Notes under the pieces: generated by a model | The model's input: only the letters and a program-made list of their open reading frames with translations | Told to the model about the DNA's origin: nothing | Database searches by the model: none | In this document: one piece after another, positions 1-12,114 of the stretch | Numbering within the stretch: position 1 is the first letter of the stretch | How the letters are laid out: the number at the start of each line of letters is the position of its first letter | Made by a program: the position numbers and the translations under genes | Source: Agelaius tricolor | Taxonomy: Eukaryota; Chordata; Aves; Passeriformes; Icteridae | DNA: 64,000 bases | Assembly: GCA_023055355.1 (NCBI GenBank) | Contig: JALJCS010000001.1 | Span: 69,543,381 to 69,607,380 of the forward strand | Reading direction: 5' to 3'

Positions 1-355
1 ACCTTTGCATTCTTATCTCCAGTCTAAGCCTTACTCCTCATAATCTACATCCTTGAAAGTTACTCAAATTGTGGTTTTATCCCTACTCCAACATTCCTCA
101 GAGTAAAAGCTTCCCATCAGCCAAAGCACTGCATACTGCTGTTTTCACTAAAGAAAGGGCATTGAAAACATGAAGTTATATTCCCCAAAATACTCTTGGG
201 TTAAATCCATTTTCCTCCCAAAGTATTAACCCAACACTTTTTACGACATCTCTCCTGCCACAAAATAAACCTTGTATTAAAAGGAAAGTGAATGAAGCAT
301 TTTGTTGCCCAATTTCCACCATTCCCCAAAATGCTCAGTTTTCAAGCAAACATAC

Positions 356-500
356 ACGAGTGACATCATTTGCAGTAACACCATCTTTCATGTAGAACTG
401 GTCCATAACTACTGGGTCAAGCTCACTCATCAGAATTTCCAGTGTCTGATCAGGCTGATTGGATATCCGACTCTCTGGGAAATCCAGGGTGTACAGGTAC
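356..500 (-). CDS. AMD1: AMD1 coding exon 6 (residues 164-212, last exon in the window)
   Basis: 145 bases; acceptor TTTATGTAG, donor GTATGT after an Arg codon (CGT), phase 0. It encodes [29 protein letters not shown], then [19 protein letters not shown]. Asp181 and Glu185 correspond to human Asp174 and Glu178, which bind putrescine and stimulate processing and activity in vertebrate enzymes. The segment ISNQ replaces human VISQ. The open frame seems to run past the donor to a stop, but those residues are intronic. The next exon (human ESGIRDLIPG, with catalytic Ser229 and His243) is outside the window. Confidence 0.94.
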
Positions 501-585
501 CTACATAAAGCACAAATCAAGTATGTAACACCTATTGACAGCACCAAATTCCACTGTAAAGACTTCAAACTCTTCACATACATAC

Positions 586-628
586 CAGCAATCAGAGTTC
601 ATACGCCCCATGCAATAAGCTGCTCCAT
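586..628 (-). CDS. AMD1: AMD1 coding exon 5 (residues 150-163, short exon)
   Basis: A 43-base exon: acceptor TTGTCTAG, donor GTATGT. It completes Asn150 and encodes [13 protein letters not shown] plus the first two bases of Trp164. It is separated from exon 6 by an intron of only 85 bases (501-585). The residues match vertebrate AMD1 exactly across this stretch as I know the family. Confidence 0.93.
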
Positions 629-1443
629 CTAGACAAAACAAGAAGCCTCCAGTTAATTACCACAGCTGAATATTTATGCAAAATATTATATTTATTTCTT
701 ATTTACAGACAGGGGCCTTTCACAGAACCCCATGAAGTTCACTGATGCAGTCAGCAGCTGTACCAAATAACCAGGCATTTAACTTCAGGAACACCAAGTT
801 AATAATCAGATAAGCAAGCTTCCTCAGAAGTGGGTCTGGACACCCCAGCTAAGAGGCTACTATCAGGAAATTGATATTACAGTTTAGCTATGCACAGACA
901 GAAACTCTGGTACTCTTAAAGCCTCTATTAGATGCATTTATGATTATAATTTATTTTCAAGTAACTCAGCTTCCATGTTCCTTCAAAAACCTGTCACTTT
1001 AAAATTTAAGATTCTTCTTGTAGTCCTAAATGGCATTAAATGTTGAAGTTCAGGTTTTAGCATAGTAACTTCTTCACATTTCACAACACTTCGCATATTT
1101 CACATAGTAATGTATAAAAAGCCCACCTTTTTCTTCAGTGTATTACTTACTTTAAATTACTATCCTAGTTTTTTAATAGGGCTTTCAGAATTCTGCAGAG
1201 TGACTGGAAGTATGAAGATGACCCCAGTTTAGACTAGGTGTTAAATGTCAAGCTTAGTATAATTTAAATTTTGGTCTTGGCAAGCTAGTATCAGAAATCC
1301 AGAAAATAAATATTTACAGCTTTTGACTTTTATGCAAGAACTGCTGAATTAATTGCCTGGCAGCCTGTACCTATTGTACTGCTCATCACTTCTCATATAA
1401 CATCAACCCTTCACCCAATTCTGCTGAAGTTTCATTAACTTAC

Positions 1444-1546
1444 TTGGGAAAATCTCATTAAGAAACTCTACTTCTTCCTGGAAATTCCTATGTGGGTACT
1501 CCTGGTGGGAAGGCTTCATGAAATTCTTACGTGAATAAAAGAAGCT
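1444..1546 (-). CDS. AMD1: AMD1 coding exon 4 (residues 116-149 plus one base)
   Basis: 103 bases; acceptor TTTTTTCAG, donor GTAAGT. It encodes [20 protein letters not shown] followed by [14 protein letters not shown], then one base of Asn150. Phe118 corresponds to human Phe111 near the putrescine site. The reading is continuous with exon 3 (phase 0 in) and exon 5 (split 1+2). No internal stop or frameshift is seen. Confidence 0.95.
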
Positions 1547-2019
1547 CTGAAAAAATGAAGGTTCATTTTAGGTATTGAGTATTATCCATCCACCTTGAAT
1601 TTAAGAATCTAGAAAAATGCAAACATTTATCATGAACTTTCACAGGACCTAAGTTTCCATTGTCAAAACACTGCTACCTGTATTCCCATTTCAGAAGCAC
1701 AGGGTTAATCCTATCTGAATTTCTAAGCTTCAGGAGACAGCTTACTTACAAAGTTGTTTTCCACTAGACAGAGTGGGCACAGTTACTCTTAAATAACTCA
1801 GCTCAGTGGCATTTGTTAGTTAGCACCCACTAAGAAACAAATAAAAGGGCAACTGCTGCAGCAGAGCAATCTTACATTACAGTCTTCCCATTATGGGAAG
1901 CATACATAAATGTCCAAATTCAGAATATTTAATAAAAATGTATATACATTAAACTAATACATTTGAAATAGCATCAAAAAGCTTTTTGTGCACTCCAAGG
2001 AAGATTTCTGACACCTTAC

Positions 2020-2146
2020 CTGAATTGAGTCAAACCCACTGTACTCCCTAGCAAGCTCCAACAGGGGAACCAGTGCTTGCAGTAAGAGGGTGGTACCACA
2101 CGTCTTCAAAATGAAACGTCTCTTGGAGACAAACATGCTACTCTCA
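2020..2146 (-). CDS. AMD1: AMD1 coding exon 3 with the pyruvoyl cleavage site (residues 73-115)
   Basis: 127 bases; acceptor TTTTACAG, donor GTAAGG, ending in phase 0. It encodes [12 protein letters not shown], then [20 protein letters not shown], then [11 protein letters not shown]. The proenzyme cuts itself between Glu74 and Ser75 (human Glu67/Ser68), and the serine becomes the pyruvoyl cofactor at the start of the alpha chain. Cys89 corresponds to catalytic human Cys82 and Lys87 to Lys80 at the putrescine site. All key residues are present, so the enzyme should be active. Small changes from human (Gln for Lys after LLL, Glu for Lys, Glu for Asp) are conservative. Confidence 0.96.
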
Positions 2147-3404
2147 CTGTAAAAGAGGTGTTTAGAAGATATTCAGTGCTCTACATAAAACAATCCAGGA
2201 AGGAGTTGTTAGGTCTTGGTCCTTACCCCAACCAAATGCATTAATCTAAGTGAACAGCATATGGCACAAACATACTTAGCAAATAGATCAAATCAATAGA
2301 ATGCAGCTAACATTTGAGAACTGTTATGATTTACCAAAGCAAACACCTGCTCCAAGCATGATATTACAGAGCTGTCACACTACAGGAAAAGGCACACACA
2401 TTAGACACCCTCAAACTACCTGAGAAATACAAACATGCTGTGAAGTGGGTACACAGGCACAGCTATATGATATGCCTCATAAGTAAGATACAGAAATGAA
2501 CTATATATAAACTAAGTCAGATACTTAACTACCCAGCTGAACTGGAGATAGGCATTGATGCCACATCCAGGACATCTAAACATGCTTAACAAGTATCTTT
2601 TCATCAGGTAACTGAACAATAGGAGTAAAAATTAGCTCAAGTAACTCAGTTTGGAATGCTGTTTACAAATTCAAAATCAAGGTTAAATTTAATCCAGGAT
2701 GCAGTGCAACTAGTTACTTTATCCAGAATTTTGTTTTAAATATATGAAGCTTGAAGAAACAAGACTTGAATACAGTTTCTTTGACTAGCTTGCTCTTAGC
2801 ACAATCTTGCCCTCAAGGCAGTCTTTTAGAGTACATGAACTTCAGTATTTGTAATCTGAAGTAAACCAGAGAATGTCAAATGTGTCTGTAAAGTTCATGC
2901 ACAAAAAGCAAGAAAGTATTTTGCAAGATGAAAAACACATGGCAAAGTAGTGTCCTTACAACTAACTGCAGCACACACAACAAAAATTCCAGGGTTCCAG
3001 GAAAGCTACAGTTTTACAGAGACCCTTATGTCAGCTGCAAGAGTTGTTCCACTTGATTGTATTTATGTGCAGTTAAGGCTGATCTACCAGTAAGGTTTTT
3101 TTTGCTCATCTATAAGTGACACCTATAGCCTATTCTGCTGAAGTAATACTGAAATTCTGTACTGGGGACACTTTACCCATGGACAAAATTAAGGGATGCC
3201 ACCACAGCTCTGTCCATCCTTTTGGTTAAAGGAAAAGAGAAACACAACTATGAAGAGATTTGCACCTCTGAGCAGGAGATCCCTGCAAGTTGTAGCCATC
3301 AACCTGCCATTAACCCAAGATTGGATTCTCAGCCAAGTAAATCACATATGACAGCTTTCACTTTTTCCTCTCCTAGGGACTAAAAGAATGAGCCCATGCC
3401 TTAC

Positions 3405-3491
3405 CTGAGTACATAAGCTTCCTGCTTGTCAGTTTTTGTCACACTTATGATCAAACAATGCACATTCTCCAGAAGTTTGTCCCACTCAATC
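3405..3491 (-). CDS. AMD1: AMD1 coding exon 2 (residues 44-73)
   Basis: An 87-base exon with acceptor TTCACAG and donor GTAAGG. It completes Arg44 and continues [12 protein letters not shown]..., then [13 protein letters not shown], and ends with the first two bases of Ser73. This matches the vertebrate segment just before the self-cleavage site. Phase enters with two bases carried over and leaves with two bases carried over, joining exons 1 and 3 in frame. It is too short for an ORF scan and was found by reading the reverse complement upstream of the next exon. Confidence 0.93.
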
Positions 3492-4907
3492 CTGTGAAGA
3501 AATTACAGAAGAGCACAAACAACAGGTTAAACAAACCAAAGCTTGCTGGAGCCCTGGGTAAAAAGCCCAAACAAGACCAGAGTCCTGAATAACTGGATCT
3601 GAGAGCACAAAATGGGAAGAGCTTTCATACAGGGACTGGCTCTCATAATACAGTAATACTCCATTCTTTGCTCTTGATGGCTCAGTAGTCCTAAAAATCT
3701 GTTACCATGATCTGCTGCATGTGGAACCTCAAGCTTCTAACCAGGTGAGTCAGGATAAATCCTGCATCCCACATGCTGGCAACTTAGGGCATGCTTTAGG
3801 TTGAACCTCTAAGCACTGCAACCACAGTAGTCATTGGCAACTACTACAGTAATAAATCAGTAAGTTATCAATAAGATGCTTTAATTGACCAGTTTAGAGT
3901 CAAGTTCATAATTTCACTGAAAAGCTAAAACCAAATATATTTTAATGGCCTGAATTCAATGAAACCAGGATCACAGAATTCCTTCGTACAGTGCAAATTG
4001 TAGCTATGGTACTAGAATTCAGTATGGTGGTAGAAGTTTAGTATTTCAATTCTTTACTTATATGATTCATTCTACAAAGAGTCTGAAAAAAAAAATAAAC
4101 AAAAACCAAGGGCTCAAGTTAAGCCAAAAGGCTTTTAAGTACTCAAGAGAAATGATGGGCTTGCAAAAAAACTACTTTGGTTGTCACTTCAGTCTTGTGT
4201 CTACACCAGACTAGTAGAATTCAGTGTAGTCAATTTTGCTATAAATAAGACAGGAACAGATACAGCTTCCTGATGTCACAAAACTACAAGACTGCCAGCT
4301 GTCCTACTTCTCCCTGCCCACAGCATATTCCACCTGCAGGTTTGTGCTGGCTCTCATCCTCAGAGAAGTCACGATCCAAGAGATTTACTAACCCAGCATA
4401 AAACTAAGCTGCTCATCAGCAGAGCTGGAATAACTGCAGGACCTACCAGCACAAAAAAATTGCCAATTTTTCATCACCAAGCAAGTTCAGCTTGCCCACA
4501 TAAAACTGTCAGCCTAATCCTTCTTCAGGAGGCAGACCTCTCACCCTTTACTGACACTGCAAAAGCCCTGTCTGTGGCTGTATGCCAGGACAGAGCACAC
4601 ACTGTTAATTCCATCAACACACTTTCTCCTGCAGCCACTAGTCTTTCCCCTTAGAAAACTGGTCAGTTCATGAAATTGAAGTTTTAGATTCTGTTACATG
4701 TATAATTAAATCATCCACATATTCTTTAGCCTTTCTGAACAGTCATCAAATAAATGCCTTAACTTCTCCCTCAATTAATTAATTCATTCAGGAGAATGCC
4801 TTTTGAAACTGAATTCTGTACCTTTAATAATACCTGAGGACTTTCCCATTTAAAGTACACCAGAATAGTAATATTCATATATATGATTCAACCAGAATAT
4901 ACATTAA

Positions 4908-4945
4908 GAAAATCCCATCCATTTATGAAAATCCTATCCATTTAA
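4908..4945. repeat. 19-bp tandem duplication
   Basis: GAAAATCCCATCCATTTAT is followed directly by a near copy, GAAAATCCTATCCATTTAA. Two copies, in AMD1 intron 1. Confidence 0.85.
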
Positions 4946-7142
4946 GAAACACTCATAATCAATGCACATCTGATTAATTTAGAAATTCTGTGATATAACC
5001 AGATACTTAAAATCAAAGTGAGGTTTATCCCAGTTAGTGACCCTTGATGAAATGCTTTTCTGCAAACACAGACACGACAGCACAGACACTCAAATCTCCA
5101 TGTCAAATTAAAAAGGTTATTTTGAGTGCTCAGCTCAAGTCCCACACATTTACTCAGCTCTATACTTATGTCATTGACTGGAGTTTGCTGTGTTCCTTAA
5201 ACTCAAGTGTACATGAAAATGCAAGTGGCTGCTCACCTTAAAAAGGCTGGTAAATGCAAAGAATGAAATAGATACAATATAAACTATTTCTAAATGCTCC
5301 TAAAGAAATCATACGATTTTGCTACTAAAAGTACCAAAGGAGTTAGTTTTCTCCGGCTACAGCACACCAGCCTAAGTTTGCCAGCCACTCTTCCTGTAAA
5401 TTGAGCTAGGTAAAGCATTAGATTGTTCAAACCATTCCAACATCCCTACCAACATCTTATCTGCCATTAAATAAACACCCAGAGTCTGACATTGCATTTG
5501 GGAAAGGTGAGGAAGAGTTCCCTGATGCTGAGCTGTACTAACCCCATTTGTACATTACTACAAATCTGATTTTGTACTTGTCCAAGCATTAATGGGCATG
5601 TAGCTATCTTAGGCTTTGCAAGAGCACACGTCTCAGCTTTCACAAGCTTCTTACCCGGTCAGACAGTCAAAACCTCAGCCTCAGGCAGGCAAGTGACACT
5701 TTTTGTTTAAGCACCACTGCAGTGCAGCTCTGTGCAGGCATTTCACGGAAATGTCCATGCTCCAGACACACATTAGCAGAGGAAGATGTAACAAGTTTGG
5801 TAGTTCAGTGAGGGGTCAGTATAGCACCAACAGTGCTACACTACTGTGTGTGAAGTGCAAAGCCCACGATGCAAAGGAAGCCCTGTTATGCTTGTTGGTA
5901 CTACAGTTGGTGTTTAGGTACCATGGCTGAAATCTGCAGTTGCACAAGACCTTTGCACATCACAGCTTTGCTCAAGTCCTCACTATGGTACTACAGAAAC
6001 CATGGCTAAGCATACACTAAATGTTGTGTTCAGCCTTTACAGAAATTAAGGGCCAGGTCATAATTTGATCTGCCTGGAGCAGCACTAAGGAAAAACTCTA
6101 CAACTTTAGAAAGAGACAGGATGCTAGGCTTGCTCTAGAAGCATACAGAGACTAACAAAGGGTTGCAGCACCCAGGATGAGACTTGGCCACATTAGGGAG
6201 AAATTCTGCAGGGATACTGGCCTGTATCTGTCTGCATTTTAAAGCTAAGTACAGAAAACTAAAGAAAGGCTGGATTTGATCCCACATAATCTATTTAAAC
6301 AAGATGACCTTAGTGTTTGGCATGTTCTATTGTTTAAAGCACAGCTAAGGAAGAACATCTGGGACTACTTTGTCCCAAGTAGATTAAGTTCACTACAAGT
6401 CTAACTGTTGCATTTCTTCCCCCCCTTTTTTTTTGTTCCATATAATTGTCAGTAGCTGAGACAAATGATATCTACCCACACTTGAATGAAGAAACAAAAT
6501 CAACCTTAAAAGTAGTATTTCAGTGGTTATCACTACATCTATTGCAGCTATTCAATAATAAGTAAAAATCTGCTAAGTTCGTAATTTAAGTATTTGAGAA
6601 CACTCTTAATTTCATAGCTGAGTTAAGTTTTAACTTGGAAGCAAAGCCTGCAACTGAAACAGGGTACCCAAGTAAGACTGATTCCCAATGAAGTGCCATC
6701 ATGGACTTTTGCTCTTCAAAATTCCCCCTTCAATGATCAATGTGCAAGGCATTACTATTTCCTAATTTCCTATAGCCAGACATCAGAACAATGCCAGTTG
6801 GAAACTGCTTTCCTATACTCAAGCGTCACTGGCAGCTCTTAGTGGAAGCAAGTTCTGCAGCAGACCTGCAGACACCAACTTGAGACTGACTTCTCACTCA
6901 TGTGGGCTCATTGACCACTTCATTTCCAAAGATCCACTTTCCAAATTTTCAAATAACTGCTACTTATCCAGAGTCAAATTAGTTTCTTGAATGGGCAAGC
7001 ACAATGCACCTTAAATAACTGCACCTTCTCAGAGAACAGCAAATGAAAATGGAATACATCTACTCAAGTGTGAAGAACTGTCCTTGCTTGAATGGCAAAA
7101 AGCTATTTGTTCTACACCTGACTAGCAGAACATCCCAAAAGG

Positions 7143-7184
7143 AAAAAAAAAAAAAAAAAAAAAAAGGAGGGGGGAAAAAAAAAA
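7143..7184. repeat. A-rich simple repeat
   Basis: An A tract of about 23, then GGAGGGGGG, then ten A. It lies in AMD1 intron 1; similar pure A/T runs occur at 39,487-39,504 and 51,219-51,236. Confidence 0.9.
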
Positions 7185-10100
7185 TCAAGCTTAACAATTT
7201 ACTCCTATACCTGTGTTGTAATATTTAGTGCCTTATCAAAAGACTTGTTACCAGAGTACAAATAACCATTCAAACTGCCAACCAGGTATGTGTAGGGAAA
7301 AGCAATTATAAATGAGAAGTAGCTTAATTGTAGGAAGTAGGCTTCATGAATAGTCAATAGTTCCTCTCAACCAAGTTCCAAAGCATCAAAACTGCTCTTT
7401 TATTTCAGAAGGAAGTTTTCCTTGACAGATAAAACCATGCTTTTGCACGCAAGTTATTGGCCTCTTCTGAGCCTTTACCTTCAGGGGCAAAACACATTCT
7501 TTAACAGAAGTCAAGCACAGCAGGCACCATACTGCTGTTTCAGGCCAACTGGGAATGTGCTAACAGCAATTTGAAGAGATTAAGAACTACATCAAGAACT
7601 TGTTCCTATCAGCAACCAACAGCCTCCTCAAGCACACCACCCGCCACTTCCACATCAGGAACTTGCTAAGGCAGCCAGACAGCACTGTGAAGAAAAGCTG
7701 TATTGCAGTAGGGCAGGAATTCTCAGGAAATAAATCATATGGAACTCCTAAAGACAGCTTAAGCTATATACATACTCTTGCATAGCTTTTCATTAGAATA
7801 GAACAGCTGACAATTCTATAGTACCATAAGCTTTTTAATTTTGACTATGTAAGACTTTGTTTTAATGTCAAGCATTCAACTGCAGAACAATCTTCTACCC
7901 CTTCCTGTTACCTACTAAGTTTTTTAGGAGCCACATAGGTATCAGTTACCTCATTAGCAGGCTACAGTTAAATAGGCAAATTCCTACCAATACTACGATC
8001 CAGACAGCCTAAAACTGTGTCTAAACTGCCGAGACAGAGGAGATACAGCTAAGACACATGAAGCTGGCCAAACATCAGTGTCAGCAGAGCTGGAACATTG
8101 CTTTCAAGCATCCCAAAACAAGCAGCAACAGTACAAACCATACAAAAGTCACAAGCATTTTAAAGCACCTCTCAGCAGCTTGTGTATTTCTCTGCACACA
8201 GCTGCATGTGAATTACTACCTCTTAGAAACAAAATTTAAAAATTGCTGTTTAAGATAGGTTACCTTGAACCACAGCCTGAGTTTAGGCTAAGGCCCTTGC
8301 AACATGATAAGTTTACAGAGGCAGTATCTGTGGGCTGCACAAAAGTGTCACGCCCTCTATATGCTCTGAGCACAGATACACAGAGACTGTCCACATCTCC
8401 CTTATCCTAAACCTAAGAAGCCTTCCAGACACATGCATTTAACCTTGAGAGACAGGCACCTGGGTGGAAAATTGCATCCACATTGAAAGTGATTCTATGC
8501 AGCACTGCTCACAAAATCCTTCTTACCTTAGTCCCAAGCCAACTACTTAGAGCATCCCTCCCAAATGAAACCAAGGTATTTCAGCAATGGCACAAAGATG
8601 GCCACATCTGGGCTCTGAAGGCAGTATATTTCTCCTCTTGTGGGTCTTACACCACTATTGCAGTTACATGGGATGGGGACTCCATCCTTTACATCCAAAG
8701 ACACTCAATGGGTATTCCCAAGTCTCCTATCCAAGGACATCTAAAGTGCTTGAGGAAGCATGAGCCCCAGGAGGCACAGCAGGACTTACAAGCAACATTC
8801 AGGGCAAATTTGAGTGTAATTTTCTCCAGAAGGAACACACTGTAAGGCAGCAAGTATCTACCAAAAGCCCCAAGTCTTCCCGTTGTCCTGGCTGAGCAAA
8901 CAACCATTAGGAAAGCCCTTTGAGGAATACACCAATAGCTGCTTATTTATTTTCTACTGAGTCTCACTAAGGGCCCTTTGCCAGCCAGTGAGTACCCAAA
9001 TGCTTCAGCACTTTAAGTGATAAGGTAGGAAAATGTCAGAAAGCCTTCAACATAAGTATTCACTTCCTGCAAGCAGTATCAGAATCAGTAGAAGTGAGAA
9101 TAATGGGCTTGTTTCCATTGTGCGAAACCATTCTTTAATTACAATTTTCAGTTACAAGAAAACACTTTATCAGTAGTTTTGAACCAAAAAATCTAAAATC
9201 TAATTGATCAATATCCATCCTGATAAGGGGAAGACTGCACTCTTACATAAAGTTCTCCAGATAAACTTGCACCACCCATTGAAAAAGCTCCACAAGTACA
9301 CGGGGACAGAAGCTCTTGTCTTAGCACAGCTCTGTCTTCTTTCCAGAGTCCCTCCAGGTTTGTTCCAAAGCACTGCAGGAGCAGAGCAGGACTCATGGCC
9401 CAGCTTCCCTGTGCCTGCAGTGTCTGAGGAAGCAGGCAGGCAGCAGTGCCCAGCACTGGGGGAAGGGGCAGAGGTGCAGCACACTGCAGCAGTGAGCTGA
9501 CTCGGGCTACAGGGTGCAGCACACAGCAAGCATTTACAGGGCTCCCAGCAAATCCTTGAGTGTCTCAGGGCTTGGGAGCTTTCCTGCAGCACAGGATCAG
9601 ACTGTCCTATCAGTGTCACCCCATACTGCTCATTGCTGCAGTTTTCTCCAGCTTGTGTCTCCACATAATATAGACAAATTAGAAGCAGATTAAAAGTCCA
9701 TAAATAAGCTCAATTTCAGAGTATTCCTCAGGGTTGAATGCTTGAGATATGAACTTCTAACACTGGCATAATTTATTTATGGTTTCAAACTTCTGTACAT
9801 TCAAGATCCTGATAGCCCTTGAGACGGTAAATGCATAGCTGCACACCATCTGAAGGAATAAACAGCTTATTTTACTGTGGGGAGAGTGAATGCACTACAC
9901 GGTCACCATGGAAATCCAGGGCTTGCAGCAAGTTTTCAGCAAACCCTGTTTTCCATACATAGTTTAAGGCTAATTTTTTAGGAAAAAAATCATGCTTTAC
10001 AAAGCATAGTGAGAACAAGCAATAAAATTAAAGCAAATTATTTTGAGACCACAAAAACATTAACTTCATTTCACTACTGGATATAAGCAGGGTAGGCATA

Positions 10101-12051
10101 CTGAGATGCTTGCCAGTAACTATTTCAACCACAAGACCTTTCTGCATAATTCATTAACAAGTGAGCAAAAACACCCCAAAACTTAACAACAAAGTAAAAG
10201 CTCAAGTTCCATACTTTTTAGCTGGGACCTTTATTGAAGGTATTAATTTGACAAAGATCTTTTCTGAAACACATTACACATAATGCAAACTTTTGTCCAG
10301 AAAGCGGGTTTGCCCATAGGAAGGAAAAAATGTGGAAAAAAGTCTTATTTGCATCAGCTCAAGATATCCAGCAAGGACTTTAAAATATCTAATCCCTAAC
10401 AAGCACACACAACATGAAATTTTTAGCTTTGAACACCAGTTTAAGTCATTCAGTAGATGAATGGCTCACATTTCACTACTAAGCAGGTATTACAATACAA
10501 AGGGCAAGCTCAACTGGTTTGCAACTTGATTCTAATTTAGCTATTGTTCTACAGTTTCAGCTTTGATTTCAGATTCTGTTCAACATAAACTAGTCCATTC
10601 AATCACCTTTATACAATTAGTATAGCGGGATAGATGCAAATGAAAGTCCTGAATACAATATATCATCTGTAACAGGTAATTTAATTCTGACAGTTTTCCA
10701 AAAGAAAATGTTTGTACAAGGTCATTTCATGCTAGAAACACTTTCAGACACGTCACAGCTTCCTACCAAAGAAAGCAAGCACCTTAGATTAACATGTTGT
10801 ATTAAGAGCCAATTAACACAAAAGTCTTCAAAGCCTGCTGACAGCACTGACACTGTGTTAAAGACCACACGTTCAACAGTTAACAGTTTTTATCCACTCT
10901 ATTAAAACTTTACAGCCTTATCTAAACCACACAAAGGAACTATCCCAGTACCCACACTGCAATTACATTAAATGCCCTGGATTTAAAAGTTAAGTTTGCA
11001 GTTTTGCAAACACGAGTCTCAGCTGACAAATGGAGCACCAGAGAGCTCGAATGTGTCAGTGAGGAAAGCATTCGCAGAATGCCGTCTCTAAACTACATCT
11101 CCATATTAACACAAAGTCAAACGAGTACTTTTGGAATCTTTCACATTTTAAGTCAAACACTACAGGACTCCTTCAGCATCTAAGTAGCTCACATCATCTG
11201 CAAGTATTTTAGCTAGGATTTTCCTTCCAGGATTGCCTGGACATCACCTATACAAGGTTTTAGCCCGTACCTGCTATGTCACTAAGCCTCAAAGAGCTAT
11301 AAAACCACATTTGATGATTTCCATGTTAAGTACAAAATTCAGAAAGATCTAAATAGCTTCACAAGTCAAAGTTACACATGCAAATTACCCTCAGAGGTAA
11401 AAATACTCTGCAGTGCTTCTGGTACAACAGAAATGAAGCTTCCACTAACCATGAGCATTCAGACATGCACACACATGGGCTATTCATTACTTTAAAAAAA
11501 AGGCAGTTATCTGCTCACTGCCAATTCAGATCTGTGAATAGCTAATTCTACCAATATATGCACATGGGAAATTTCCTGAGAAATACCAAAACAAAGGAAA
11601 AACAAATAGGATACATCGCTGAATGGAGATCATTAGCATATTCCAAACATTAAGTACACTATTACAAGCTCTCTTGCCCAAACTCTGACAAGAGACCATT
11701 GGGTAACAGTGATATGCACAAGCAGATCTGAATACAGTGAGAGCCAGATCCTCCAGCAACCACCCGAACCTGAAAAGCTGAACAGCTGACCATACTGAAG
11801 GTGAACCACTCACATGAGTATAACCTTCAGATTTGCCCTGTTTGCTTAGGACAAGCCTACCTTTCCCAACTATGTCAGCTGATCCCACCTACATACCATT
11901 TTTATTGTAACTGCAATAAAAATGAACTCATCCATAGTTCTGCAGATTTCGCTTTGTACTTCAACCTTGCAGCTACCATTTTCTGACACCTCCAGAACAG
12001 TATATTTTCTGGATCTACCGCTGGACCCTCACAGGCAGAAGTCTAAATATT

Positions 12052-12114
12052 CCATAGAATCCTAGAACGGTCTGGATTGGAAGGGGCCTTAAAGATCACC
12101 TAGCTCCAGCGATT
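12052..12114 (-). mobile_element. CR1 3'-end fragment
   Basis: The stretch CATAGAATCCTAGAACGG, then TCTGGATTGGAAGGGGCC and TTAAAGATCACCTAGCTCCA, is the reverse complement of the conserved 3' end of CR1 non-LTR retrotransposons. About 60 bp remain. It sits at the inner edge of the CpG island in AMD1 intron 1. Confidence 0.85.

Larger units (their letters stand above)
501..3404 (-). other. AMD1: AMD1 introns 2-5
   Basis: The spaces between coding exons: 2147-3404 (intron 2), 1547-2019 (intron 3), 629-1443 (intron 4) and 501-585 (intron 5, 85 nt). All are AT-rich. I see no repeats or other genes in them. Bases 1-355 are the start of intron 6 and likewise show nothing I recognise. Confidence 0.85.

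Noticed and set aside
335..355. AMD1 C-terminal residues VCLLEN after exon 6
   Set aside because: They read through the GTATGT donor into intron; family alignment continues with a different exon outside the window.
8483..8845. 120-codon plus-strand open frame in AMD1 intron 1
   Set aside because: No family resemblance, no promoter or polyadenylation context, and an antisense open frame overlaps it; likely chance.
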